DNA from: Diploscapter coronatus
Taxonomy: Eukaryota; Nematoda; Chromadorea; Rhabditida; Rhabditidae
DNA length: 64,000 nucleotides
Direction of reading: 5' to 3'
Assembly: GCA_964036155.1 (NCBI GenBank)
Contig: OZ038423.1
Coordinates: forward strand, 47,445,249-47,509,248
Position 1 is the first letter of the stretch, and each line of letters starts with the position of its first letter. The translations under genes and the position numbers were made by a program. Shown in pieces: positions 25,601 to 37,077 of the stretch. The notes under the pieces are model-generated. The model searched no databases and was not told where the DNA came from. It worked only from the letters and a program-made list of their open reading frames with translations.

Positions 25601-28600
25601 CAGGGATGGTTTTGTTCTTTAGCCCTTGAGAATTTTTGGCAATTGACGACGTGTCCAGTTTACTCGGTTCAAACTGAAAAAATCGCCTTTTAAATTTTCC
25701 TTCCTAAGTTTACCTGAAGATAATTTCCTGAGCAGAAAGTAGATCTTCCGAATTTGTTAACCGGTTCAATATTAAAGTGCTGGACGTTAAACTCGATTCT
25801 GTTTCCTTGGGAGACCTTAAATCTCAAATATTTATATATATAAAAAAAAACTAATTAAATTACTAGCCTCAACTGTCCAAGTACAGAATCTCGGAGTGTG
25901 CACCGCGAAGCCGTATCCTGGTGATTGAATTGATCCTGTCGCTCCAGATAGTTTGATACCAGTACAAACTAAACTTTAATTTAAATAAACAAGAATGCAA
26001 ATCTATGTACCTGTACTAAAATGACCTAGAAATCCAGAAGTCGCAGCGCCAGGGTACATTCCACCGGCTTGCCTAAGTTAATACAATTTTACACGTTTTT
26101 CCTTGCTTAATTCTTTGGTGATCTTAGAGTAATCTAATTCTTATCTCACTAATTTGTTACTTATTTAGATTTTCAATAAAAAGCCTAGAACTGCCGGCAA
26201 TAGTATTTGAAGAGGAATCATCTTTCACATTACAAAATCTTGCAACATTTAAAATTTTCAATGCTTGCTTATAATGAATGACGATTTCATTGTCATCTGA
26301 AGTAATCGGCTCTGGTGCGACTTCCTTTCTACAGAATCGCTGCAACAATTTCGAGCCGTAGTCCGGGCTGTCCAGGATCTAAAAGTCCACAAAATTTACT
26401 TTCGCAAACAAATCCTTACATCAAGCCTATTCGCGAAAGCTTTCGACCTCATACAGTAGCCTTGTTCGTCGGCACTTCCCACTTCATCCAGTGAAGTCAA
26501 TGCGAACCTGACCTTATTTCCTAAAAATTTAAGAATTTATGCAAATCTCAAGATAACGCATGCACACAAGACAACGAAGTAGTTCAATTTAAGAAAATTA
26601 ACGTATTTTTTTTTACAGGTCTTGCTATTTAAAATATCAATCTTACCTAACGCAACTGCAAGGACCCATTTGCAGTCGTGGTTTCGGTTGTCTTTTAGTG
26701 GATACTGAGGTGAAGAAACGGACCCGGAGATTCCTGAGATGTGACCTCCGCAGCCTAAAATAATTGAATGAATTTAACAGGTTTCATAAATGATTATAAA
26801 TATTTTGAAATATTGTGCATGTAGTGGAAAATTTGATATACCTGAGCCAATCTGCTCATAGCTAATGTTGAAATAGGTCGTTCTGGAATCTGTAGTCGTA
26901 AAAATCATCGTGATTCTGTTGGATTGGGAGCGGAGTGAGGAAACCTAGCATTAAATTACTTTTCACAATTAAATTGGTCCAATGATATTGAATATAAGTC
27001 GATGACTGCTACATCACATTAGATTAGCAATAGAACCTTTGAAAATTCTATACGTTTCAAATAAAATAGGCTTAAATAATATTTAAAATGTAATTCGATA
27101 ATCCGGATTGACCAGTGTTAAATAAGCAAAAAAGTTAAAAAAAAAGCGCATTATCTTCTAAATTTCTATGTTTCAACTAATAAAGGCTCAATGATAACCA
27201 CAATAAATTAATAGTTCTGACTGATCGGAATTTAAAAGAAAAGTATTAAACCTACCCTCATCCCGTCGCACACTTCCGAGGATTCTCCTAACGATGCGAA
27301 TCCAGCCGACTGAGTAGAAGGACCATTTTTTATTTGTAATTTCGACAGAGCACAAGGGATCGAGAAATTCTGCATGTTCAGCAAAATTCTGGCTTTGTTT
27401 GGTACCTAAATATTGATTGTTTCGTCGAAAAAAAAGCCTTTTTGACTCGCCACAATATGGAATTCGCACTTCTTATACTCGGCTAGGGACCCGTTGAATT
27501 CGAGGAATCCAGATGGGTCAACCAGTGTTCGATCGCAGCTCAACCTGTGATCGATTGCCTGGAAAATTGTGGGTTTCATATAATTTTATAGGTATTAAAT
27601 TATTTAAGATAACGATAATAGGATCGCATGCAAATCTTAACCTCGTATTTCGCCGAGAACCCTTCACTCTGGACCGATCTATCGGACGTGAAGACTAGAA
27701 CCATTGAATATCTCGACGACACTATTACCGGAGGGATCATCGTTCCGCAGAATCTACCTCTCGTTATTATTCTTATTTATTTTTTCCTAATTCATACCTT
27801 CCCAGCAACTTTCCGTGCTTTTCAGGGCTCTGATAAGACTCGTAAATTTCTAATTTATCGTGTTGACAGTCTCCACCGCCATTTTGGAGTTCAGTATTGA
27901 AATTATCGAACGTCAGTTTCACCACTTTCATCTGGAAATTCACCTTTGCCCACAAAAAGGGTTATTTCCCTACTGACCCATGGAACCGTGATTGTATAAA
28001 CGCAGTGCATGAAAGGCAAATAATTGTTCGGGTAATTAGGAGAGTTAATCTGCCCGGAAAATCCGGTGTAAAGGCCACCGCAACCTGAAATTTTAGGGGG
28101 TTTTATATTTTAAAAGATAAAAAACCCCATACCGATATCCCAGGTCTTATACTCCATCAATAGTCCTTTGAAATTCTTATTTCCATCGCTAACTACCGTA
28201 ATTGTCAAGGGTCGGTTCAGGCTCATGGTCAATGATCCTGTAGTTATTTAGTTAATTACCCTAAGTAACGGAGCTAGTTACCCTCCTCGACAAATGGATA
28301 TCTCGAGCAGACATATCGTTGATTCAAGTACGTGTCGTCGGATTTGCCTCCTTGGAACTTAATTAGGATAGTTAAAAGTGAGGCAATTGACTAATTAACC
28401 TCGACATAATTAGGGAAATCGGTAATATTCCTGTTGTAGAAGCACCGTGTTTGAGCGATGACGCGTAAACCGATAGTTTTGAATCTGAATTTTAGAAATA
28501 AATAATAATTTTTAAAGATGCCCTACGTTATTTGTATTGCCTGAGATGGGGCTCCTTTAATGATATAAGTACATTTGCCGGCCGTGCCTCCATTCGGGTA

Positions 28601-31600
28601 ATTCCAGGTTTGAATCGTTCCGTTTCCGGAGAACTCTTTTTCGCAGACTTGAATTTATGAGTTTAGTAAAAAGAATAATTCCAAGCATATTTTAATGAAG
28701 ATTGAGTCGACAAATTATCGATTACGACTTGCCTTCTTACAAGAAATATCTCGAAACTTGTGTTAGATATTATTTGTCCACAAACATTCTCATAATAACA
28801 GAAAGTTTAACTAATTTCGTTCTAATTTAAAAAGTTAGCAACATCTTTGAAGGGAGAAAAGCTAACCCGCTTCATATTTTATCCTGAATCCAAGTCCATT
28901 TTCTTGCGAGTTGGAGTGGAATTGAATCACTGCATCCGGAGAGTTTAGTCTCAGCTGGGTTTGAGGTTTGTTGTAATTGCACGCGTCAGTAACCAGCTTG
29001 CCTTCGTTGTATACCTAAAGTGATTCTTTTATCACCAAATGGTATCTAATGGTATCTCTTACATGAACATAATCCTCGGAACATTTCAAAGTTCTAGCAT
29101 ATAACGGTGGAAATCGTCTTCTATAATGTAACGTTGAGAAAATATTCACGTCAGAGCCGAGTGTGCCTCCTAATCTACGACCTTCTAAATTATTTGTGGG
29201 TCTTTTATTATAATCTAAGGGGTCTTTTATTTTACGTGTTCTAAAATCGTCATCCAACAATCGAGCTCGACTCATATCGAATGCCAATTGCGTATTGCCT
29301 CGAACGTCGAATAATTCAAAGGTTAGCTGAACATAAAAGTGATCGTTAGACAATCTGGTAATGTCCTAGCATTGCTGTAACGTCAGAATGTCGTAACGTA
29401 GTAAATTGCAAACTATTATGAGAAAATAATCTCTAATCTTATCCTAGCCCCATACTATTTCATATATTATGACCAGGGACGTGTGGTATGAGTTTCGTTT
29501 TTTTCGTTCTAATTTTTTACTTAAATACATCATACCTTCAATATAATTTGAGCCGAATTATCGTCATCATCGGTGTCATTCTGAGAATTGCCCATTCCAA
29601 AAATTTTCCAAGTACAATCCATATCGGGAGGATAGAAGCCTCCTGAAAAATGAGATGTGATTCAAGACTATTGAAATCAATATAGTCATAATACTTTTAC
29701 ATTGTATTGCAGATATGATGTTAAACTTAAAGCTCGATTAATAAAGTTTAAAAATGAAATTATGTTCCAAGGCCTTTTCAAATCATGTTCAATCAAAATG
29801 ATATCAATGCTTCATACTCTGCATTGAAATTATAACTATACTGATAAATTTTTCAGCAATTATTTGATACGTTTCACTTTTCTAACTTATGCTCAATCGT
29901 AATTTTACCAATTCATCTTCTTTATCCATCTTCCTTAATGATATATGTAAAATTCAATTCAATTCATACCAAAATTCGGCGAGTTGACCCATCCGACCCA
30001 TTCAAAGTCCTTTTTAACATTTATGAATTCTCCTCCGCAGGATCTATCCGCTAAAAATAATAATTAATCTTAAAAAATATGCTCAAATGTTAGATCTTAC
30101 GCTCTACGAACTTGTACTTCATCGAGAATCCGTAGTGTTTTTTATCATCAGTCACATCTTGGGTAACGGCTTTTCCAAAGTATCCTATGGCCATGTAAGG
30201 TCCGGTAGATCGAAACTAAAGGATTCTTATGATATTTTTTTTTTATAGAAGCCTCTTTTTCATGAAAATAGAAGACCCAGGATTTGAAATAATAAAAATA
30301 CCGTTCTCGAAATATTCATGCTCGTGCAAATCTGCATCAGCCTGTGCCGATCATAGTTGGTATAGCCATCAAATATCTTCGAATTAGATAGTTAGCCAAT
30401 TAACAAAAGTTAATTACCTCGATTTCGTTAATTGAGCAATTATCGACATCATTAGTGTAGAGATTCACCGGCGGAACTTCTAATTGAACTACCTGACCCG
30501 CGGGAGCGTCAATGAACCTAGATATTTATGTTATTTTTAAGTAAATTCATTTTAAAATATTACCATTCACAAGTCGTGTTGAGCTTATGAGGAGGTACGT
30601 AAATGACCCCAGAAGGCTTGCTGGTTCGGAAACCGCAGTCTAAAATATAAGTTGCGAGATATTTTTGGACTAAAGTAGTTTTTATAATCGATATTTGATT
30701 AGTAATCGAGTGCTTCCATATGATTGAGAATTTGATTATAAGCTTCAAAAAATTTAAGACTTTGGAAAACTACATTTAACAATGTATCTATAGGTTTAAA
30801 GAATAAAATTCAAATTATCCAATACCCCTCTTAACCACTTCATATTTTACGGTGAATTCTCCGGAGACGCCTCTGAATTTCAGCAGCGCCCTCGATGAGG
30901 TCAACGATATTGGGATGTTCCAGCTCGGAGCCTAAAATTTCCGTTTTATAAAATGTAATTTAAAAATACCAGAGGAGAATTCCTATATCCGCAGAAGGTT
31001 TGAATGACGGATGCACTTTCAGTTAGGCCATCATAAAGCGTTAAATTCCCCTTTGTAAAAGAACAATTTGTGTTCCCGGAACCGTCAGTATCCATTTTGT
31101 CCCAGTACGTGAAACGGAGCACCAAAACCTATTTTCAGAAAATACGTGTTAAAATTTAAGAAGGATTTGTTATTTATTAACAAAGTTGGTGCCCAGACGG
31201 CTTCAGTAAATCCTAGAAAATAGTATTCACTTGTAGTAGGACAAGTTGCAAAACATTTGGAGCTCTCATAACTTCTTCAGATCTTAACCCCGAGCTGCCT
31301 ATTTGCATTAAAAATAATCTAATGTAAAGTGTAAAGTAAAATCAGCTTCAAAATTTCAAAGCTCCACAAAAACTCTGAAGTTATAATAACTGTTGGTTTG
31401 CCAATAATGCTCGAAATATTTCCTTACCGACTGAGTGACCTTGGGATTGAAGGTGATCATGCAGGTCTGATGCGACGCGTTTTTCGCTTTTTCGAACGTG
31501 AAAACCCCAGTCGTATCCGTGATGTGGGCAGAGCACGCTAAAACTGAGGGTCAAATTGCAAAAAGAGGGAATTTTTACGTTCGTCCTCCAATTCGCACAT

Positions 31601-34600
31601 CTCGCCGTAGAACCCTGGGTAGCATTGACAGGTGTCTGATGAGTTCGTGCAGAATCCGCCGTTCATGCACGTGATACCGTTCTCGCAATTCAAGACCTAA
31701 AATTATTCATTCTTACAATTTTAACTTTGTGTTTGTTGAGTTTGTGTGTTTGTCCAAGCTTAGTTCTCTATAATAGGTTTGCTTAACCCCAATGTGCTGC
31801 TATACGTGGCTCGAAAGGTAATTTGTTGTAGATGTGCAACGTAGAAAATTTTGGTCGATTTTGCATTGATAGTATGCTAATTTGTGGTAAAAACTGTTTT
31901 CTAAAAATGTTAACTTAGCATCCAAAATTAGCAAATTAGTCATGAACTGAAATTGAAAATGCATAGAAGGCGAAGTTCTGCAAATGAATTGGCCATTGCC
32001 GAAAAGGGATGAATGAGGAAGTCGCTATTGTTTGCCATTGATTGTCGCTTGTTTTCATGATTGTTTTGAAAATGGCTTGACGTTGATTTGTTTTGGAGCC
32101 TTTGTGAAGCAAAGACCGAGCCGAGAGAGCGCGCAACTAAGGCTCGTTATGTTCTCAATGAGTGATATTTGAATGAAGCTTCTCTGAATTTGTTGTGTAA
32201 GTTGAAATTCATCGTGAATAAAATAATCCGATGAGTGCCATATTTATTATTTTCACCCATTTTTATATCTAAGCTTCACAAGCTTCGATATTTGGCTAGT
32301 TTCATGCAAGTTTATTGGTGGTTGCTCATTTGGAACAATGATAAATATCCTACCTTCTCGCACCTCAGTCCGGTGTATTTCGGAGGGCATATGCACCGGT
32401 AGCCATTGTAGTAGTTGGACTGAAGTTGTTGACTTATTGACGACAAATATATGATGGTGAATCATCAGAAGTTGATGGAAATTTATGCATTCTATTTACC
32501 ACGCAAGTCGCTCCGTTTAAGCACTTGTGATCCTCGCAGTGTTCTTCGTCGAGGTCCTGACAACCGTACATACCGATACCATCGCCCGTATAGCCTTCGG
32601 GGCAACTACACTGCAATTTTAAAATTTGAAGCATTTTCTCCGCAATTGCTAAATGAAAATCTAACGGACTCTATACTTGGGAGCAGAAAAGGTAGGATAG
32701 AGTATGATGAGATAGTCTTGGAAAGAGTATCCGTTAATCCGTCAAATAGTAGTTTTCATTCTCGCCTCATGATTCTCTTCTAGCCGTAAGAAAAGATAAT
32801 GCATCAAGTGAATAAATTTCAAATTCCCAAAAATTTCCAGAAATTTCACTGAAACCTACTGTCACTCCTCCGGACGTCATCGAATCACTCGCTTGAATGC
32901 ACTTCGCTCTGTGGTTGCAAGGGTTGTTCCTCTTGCAGTCCTCAATCTTCTTACACTTCCTTCCATCACCCGTGTATCCTAAAATCAGCTTTATTTTCCT
33001 AGAAGATCGGAAAAGCTCCGACCTAACGGACATGGTGTGCAGACGTATGATCCGTGCAGATTCATGCATTCGGTTTTTGGCGATCGGGAGCACGGGTAGT
33101 TCGGACCGTCCTCGCACTCATCGATGTCCACGCACACGCCGCCTTCGTCTGGAAAAAGGTAATAAATTTGTCTTGTTCGGCATGCTCTGCAAAAGGGGAT
33201 AATCGGTTCACATCCGAAAGCTCTTTAGATATGTATATCCCAAATCGAAGCTGAAATAGTAGTTCTTGAGCAATTACACTCTGATTTTTAATGCGCAACA
33301 ATAGCTCATAAAGATGAACCTTTGAGCCCTTTAGGGCACCCCTTGCACTCGAATGACCCAGGTAGATTTACGCAGTCGACTCCCGGGTGGCAGGGATTGG
33401 AGTCGCATTCGTTGACGTCGATACAGACCGGGTTGTCGGGATCGGGTGAGGAAGTGAAGCCCCATTCGCAGATGCATTTGTAGTTCGCCTAAAATGTTGA
33501 TATTATTCAAAAATGAGGAGAAGAGTGTTCAAAAATATATATTTCAATTTAGGCTGCTTATTGGAGTCGTGAAATAAATTTAAGTGAGAATTTATATCAG
33601 TTCAACAAGATGTCTTATGGTGTGGAATGATGAAACGTTCAACACGGGCTTCGATTGCACAGCATAAATATCGGGAATAGTTTTCATAAGTTTCACAAAC
33701 TATCATATGGTTGTGCAAAATAAACTGCCCAATGTATTTTTCATAGACGTGAGTAAAATTATAAAATTGCATTTTTCATATTTTTCAGCTACCTGTCCAT
33801 CAGCCCTATCGACATCGACGCAGTGTCCGTGAGATCCACAAAGATTGTAACTCTGACTGCATGACGACATCTGGTACTGACACAATGGCCCATGGTAGCC
33901 TTTGATGCAGTGACAGCTAAATTTCTTAAACTAGTCCGCAGAGCATATCATCAAAAACACTGTTCACTTCTGTCATCCTATCCTGATACCTACTTTGCAT
34001 ATGAAATTTGATAGTTTTAATAAATAGGGAATAGATATATTCAGGATAGATGTTCTTAGCGTTTGTTAAACAAGTCTCACATGAAGCTCCCATTAGTATT
34101 CTCGCAGGTGGCATTGTTCTGGCACCCGGCGTGAGTCCCGTTGTAGATTTCACACTCGTTCACGTCGAATTCGCATTTGTCACCCTGAGTTTGGTAAAAT
34201 GCAAGTTGAAAAACAAAAATTCAGCCCTACAGTTCTATGCATCGGACAGATGCAGACGAATTTGCCACCGTAGCTGGGAACGCATTGCCCCCCAGCTTGA
34301 CAAGGCATGTCTCGGCAGCCGTCTTTGGTTAGCAGCGCTTGAATGCTCCTGAAGATTAAGTAAGGGAAGTTGTTAATTCATTAAGATAAGCTATGATATG
34401 TACGAATTCAGAATCAGATCTATGAAATAGTTAAAATCAGCCAAGGTCAAACCCAAGTTACATTAAGGATCATAATTTTTAGAATCTGACTGTGATGACA
34501 GAAATACAATCATGAGAAATTTTAGACTTACGCCAATTGCTTCTGCAACTTCACAATTGTTCCCCGTCTTCTGAACTCCCTGACATCCCTGTCTCTCTTC

Positions 34601-36779
34601 CACGAAGTCATGTTCTGCATGGCCTTAGTCATGATGGTGAGCTGAAATTTAAAAATTTGTCTGGAAAAAGAATGTTTTGACCTTCTGCACGATGGCTTTC
34701 ATCGAATTGATAGTTATGATGAGGCCTTTGCCCATGTCATCGGTTCTCTTGGAATAAGCCTGAACCTTGTCCTTGACGAGTTTCAGCTCTTCACTGAGTT
34801 GGGTGAGTTGTAGCTAAAAATGGATTTAGATTATTCAGTTTTCTGACTTATGCATAGTGCTTTGTTTACGCGCTATTTCTGACTTGTTATATTTTGAAGC
34901 CTATTAAACCTTTTTCACAGGGTATAATCACCCTGAAAGCTTTAACGTAAAATTGGCACGTTTAAAAAAATAAGTCAACCTAAAAGCAATTCTTCAAACC
35001 AATGCTGATATACTGATTTACAGCTCTCGCAAAAGGAAAAATTAGATTACATTCTTTCAATTCAAAATGAAATTAGATTGCATTATCAATTTCAAAGTCA
35101 AATCTTCATTTCACAGAGCTGATCGTCATTCATGTATCGGCTGAAGCGCATTATGGTTGGCGGCAAGAAGAAGCACGCTGGTGGTGGAGCCATTCCAGAG
35201 GGAGACTACGAGAAGGGCAAGAAGGTGTGCGGAATAGAAGTCACAATCATCATTCATCACGATGATTCGTAAAACCACCATCTTCTTGAAATCAAGCAAG
35301 AACATCATCATTTTGGAGAGCCACACTTCACCTTGGTGACTTGTAGATGACACCATCTTAAAATCGAGCAGAAGACCTTATCATAGAAAAGCCATTCCAA
35401 ACCTCGATGAATTGTAAAAAGTCTTGAGACCAAAAAGATTCCATCTTTGAGAACTAACCCTTCATTATTATTTGTAAAATTCTCTGGCTCATCAGGTTGA
35501 TCAAATCATCGTTTTACTCATAAGCTGTCCATTTCTTTGAAACTCATCGAATTTCTTTCCAGCTATTCAAGTCGCGATGCGAGCAGTGCCACGTGGTGGA
35601 TTCGCTGGCGACGAAGACCGGTCCGACGCTCAACGGGCTCATCGGCCGTAAGAGCGGCACCGTCCAGGGATTCGACTATTCTGCTGCCAACAAGAGCAAG
35701 GTACGGAGGAGGGAGGCTCGTAGTGTCAAAATAGCCTTGATAGACTCAGCTCCGTACCAACATATCCAAATTCTCGCCGTATCAATTTCAGAGCGTAGTG
35801 TGGACGCGTGAGACACTGTTCGAGTACCTGGCCGATCCGAAGAAGTACATCCCCGGCACGAAGATGGTCTTCCCCGGACTCAAGAAAGCCAACGAACGCG
35901 CTGATCTCATCAAGTACGGGTTTACTCTCATTCGACAACTTGGTACCTTCCTAAGTTTCCGTACAATGAACTATCCAAAAGCATTCTTGCTCCGCTAATG
36001 ACGTATTGCGGACCACAACACAGGTTGATCCGCATTCACCAAAGTAATATGCCGAATTTCCAGGTTCCTCGAGGAAGAATCGAAGAAGCCGGCGATCAAG
36101 TGAGCGCACGATTACGAGATCACTCGACGTGCAGTGTGAGGATTCCGAAAGCCCCTTTCTTCGACGTCATCAAATCATCTCTCTTCTCCTCTCCTCTGCT
36201 CGTGATTGACGATAGACGTTTGTGGGTGATCGAATAAAGGCCTTTCCCTGAGACTATTGTTTTATTTTCTGTTATGATTCAAGAGAAATTGTCAAAAATT
36301 GAACAAAAACTCGATGATTTCGTGTTTCTTTTTTCGGAATGTAAAAAAACAAAAAACTTTCGAACCAGAAGACTACGCTTGCTCATTTAAAGAGAAGAAC
36401 TTGATTTATGTTTCATAGAAAATCGACATCAACTCAGAAAAATGGGTATTGATCGTGGGAAATTTCATCAGCTTTCTGACAATAAGAAAGTCGACTTACT
36501 GCATTTGGAAGCTCCGTGATATCGGTGTCACCAACTCTGATCCGTCCTTTGCCATTCGTCTTGAAGGTGATGTTCTTGCCGACCCCCGACTCGAAGTACA
36601 TGTGCCCGTCCACCATGATTATTCTCGATCTAATTTACAGATCCCTAATTTCCTGCTAAGTTAAATTTTACTCACCTCGGTTCATTCGAATCTGCAATTT
36701 CGATGTCGGGATAGTCATCAGATCCGACAACCCCGATACAAACCAATAGGAAAAGCGGAGCCAAAAATCTGATCCGCAT
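10673..36779 (-). CDS. cubn: Cubilin homologue (EGF- and multi-CUB endocytic receptor)
   Basis: Very large secreted or membrane-associated receptor. In vertebrates cubilin works with amnionless and megalin in uptake of proteins and cobalamin complexes; nematode ligands are not known to me. Order: signal peptide ([19 protein letters not shown], 36676-36779); a cubilin-type N-terminal segment in 36500-36629 ([20 protein letters not shown], then [16 protein letters not shown]); a coiled-coil exon 34682-34813; an EGF block; then about two dozen CUB domains to a TAA at 10673. CUB hallmarks recur (CGG near the start, SPNYP, CxW, DYV or YDG, a YCG motif, GF at the end). Dozens of short exons were joined; the splice across 16676-18125 keeps CUB frame (VRFK joined to [11 protein letters not shown]), so the two CUB clusters are one gene. 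Two genes are nested in its introns on the opposite strand. Every small exon was not individually verified. Confidence 0.85.
13611..13690. repeat. Dispersed repeat copy in a cubilin intron
   Basis: An AGATGTCT start followed by GAGGCGAGAG and GAATGAGAAGC then GAAAATT is closely similar to 15306-15370. Both lie in cubilin introns, so they are probably copies of one repeat family. Confidence 0.45.
15126..15370. repeat. Inverted-repeat element in a cubilin intron
   Basis: CCAGCTTCTCATTCG near 15140 is the inverted copy of CGAATGAGAAGCTAG near 15340, giving a roughly 240-bp stretch with inverted ends inside the intron 15095-15428. The right arm resembles 13611-13690. It is probably a decayed MITE. 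Confidence 0.45.
17448..17455 (+). promoter_or_regulatory. TATA box of the nested GGY peptide gene
   Basis: A perfect TATAAATA lies 55 nt before the start codon, followed by a GC-rich CCGGGCGCC. The distance allows a transcription start about 30 nt downstream with a short leader. Confidence 0.7.
17510..17983 (+). CDS. GGY-rich secreted peptide, NLP/CNC antimicrobial-like
   Basis: Four exons: 17510-17593, 17741-17808, 17853-17875 and 17958-17983, totalling 201 nt (66 aa). A hydrophobic signal peptide ends near the VAQ before YYG. The mature part is almost only Gly and Tyr with one Trp ([20 protein letters not shown]), ending YGYGKR and stop. Composition, size and KR ending match the C. elegans NLP-29/CNC group of epidermal antimicrobial peptides (YGGW-type), which are induced by fungal infection and wounding. 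A good TATA box precedes it and AATAAA follows at 18091. It lies wholly inside a cubilin intron on the opposite strand. A cuticle or eggshell glycine-rich protein is the alternative. Confidence 0.75.
18091..18096 (+). terminator. Polyadenylation signal of the GGY peptide gene
   Basis: AATAAA about 110 nt after the stop, shortly before the antisense cubilin exon that ends at 18126. Confidence 0.55.
25251..25423. mobile_element. MITE-like hairpin filling a cubilin intron
   Basis: About 140 bp (25256-25395) has long imperfect inverted arms: CCCGTTCAATACTTGGTTG and AATGCAAC with ACTCGCTCGA on the left are mirrored by TCGAGCGAGTTGCATT and GAGTTTGAACGG on the right, over roughly 45 bp each. The element takes up nearly all of the 173-nt intron between a CUB exon ending FFITWKRI and one starting GKKFEGCEK. 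No clear target duplication was found. Confidence 0.6.
29063..29326 (-). other. Cubilin exon with a basic insertion inside a CUB domain
   Basis: The exon starts LTFELFDV, normal CUB strand sequence, and ends CSEDYVHV, again normal CUB. Between them lie about 60 extra residues rich in Arg, Lys and Asp (for example [19 protein letters not shown] and [14 protein letters not shown]). The frame is open throughout and flanking splices are in phase 0. Confidence 0.7.
31556..34345 (-). other. Cubilin EGF-like domain block
   Basis: A run of six-cysteine EGF modules: [20 protein letters not shown]; a calcium-binding type [100 protein letters not shown]. This matches the eight or so EGF domains of vertebrate cubilin. 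Most modules are cut by an intron. Confidence 0.85.
35132..36103 (+). CDS. cyc-2: Cytochrome c (mitochondrial electron carrier)
   Basis: Soluble haem protein of the mitochondrial intermembrane space, passing electrons from complex III to complex IV. Four exons: 35132-35224, 35563-35700, 35792-35913 and 36064-36103, totalling 393 nt (130 aa). The haem-attachment motif is CEQCH (in [20 protein letters not shown]), followed by the invariant [10 protein letters not shown] block and the Met ligand in [13 protein letters not shown]; the end is [12 protein letters not shown]. It is close to C. elegans CYC-2 through the whole body. The N-terminus is longer than usual: the first ATG adds [19 protein letters not shown] before the normal [11 protein letters not shown]; a second in-frame ATG at 35153 would shorten this. 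A TTTCACAG acceptor lies 15 nt upstream of the first ATG. It sits inside cubilin intron 34814-36499 on the opposite strand. Confidence 0.95.
36233..36238 (+). terminator. Polyadenylation signal of cytochrome c
   Basis: AATAAA about 130 nt after the stop codon and well before the next antisense cubilin exon at 36500. Confidence 0.6.
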
Positions 36780-37077
36780 GTTTTGATTTCTTAGTGATAA
36801 AGCTGTTAGACGAGCATTAGGTCATTGAAAAATTGACGAAAGTTTAGTAAATAGTCCTCTTGAATGGATTGATTTGTTGGGGTTTTGTAATTTGATACTT
36901 CATATTAGATCGAGAAGGAAGGGAAAGAGTCACAATTATTGCGTATCATTAATATAAACATTAGCTCAAAGCGTAAAACACAGGAACTCATCATTTGTTC
37001 GGGGGTCAAGAAATTAGAATGCATGAAAAATCGATTGAAAATGAGTGGAGGTTTACAAATCGCCCTGACCTGTTCCG

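Larger units (their letters stand above)
10673..31556 (-). other. Cubilin CUB-domain array
   Basis: I count about 25 CUB modules, close to the 27 of vertebrate cubilin; the count is approximate because exons split the domains. Clear starts include [14 protein letters not shown] (about 30050), [18 protein letters not shown] (28130), [18 protein letters not shown] (26755), [18 protein letters not shown] (19880), [19 protein letters not shown] (18260), [18 protein letters not shown] (15540) and [19 protein letters not shown] (14375). The last CUB ends [11 protein letters not shown], then NYQQPNV and stop, with no membrane helix, as in cubilin. One exon (22587-23687) is far longer than the rest and codes about two CUBs without a break. 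Confidence 0.85.
34345..36779 (-). other. Cubilin N-terminal region and its long intron
   Basis: Exon 1 (36676-36779) codes the signal peptide and a short acidic stretch. Exon 2 (36500-36629) codes the conserved cubilin N-terminal motif. Exons at 34682-34813 and about 34550-34640 code amphipathic helices ([20 protein letters not shown] and later QNMTSWKRD), matching the helical region that trimerises vertebrate cubilin. The intron 34814-36499 contains the whole cytochrome c gene in the opposite orientation. Confidence 0.85.
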
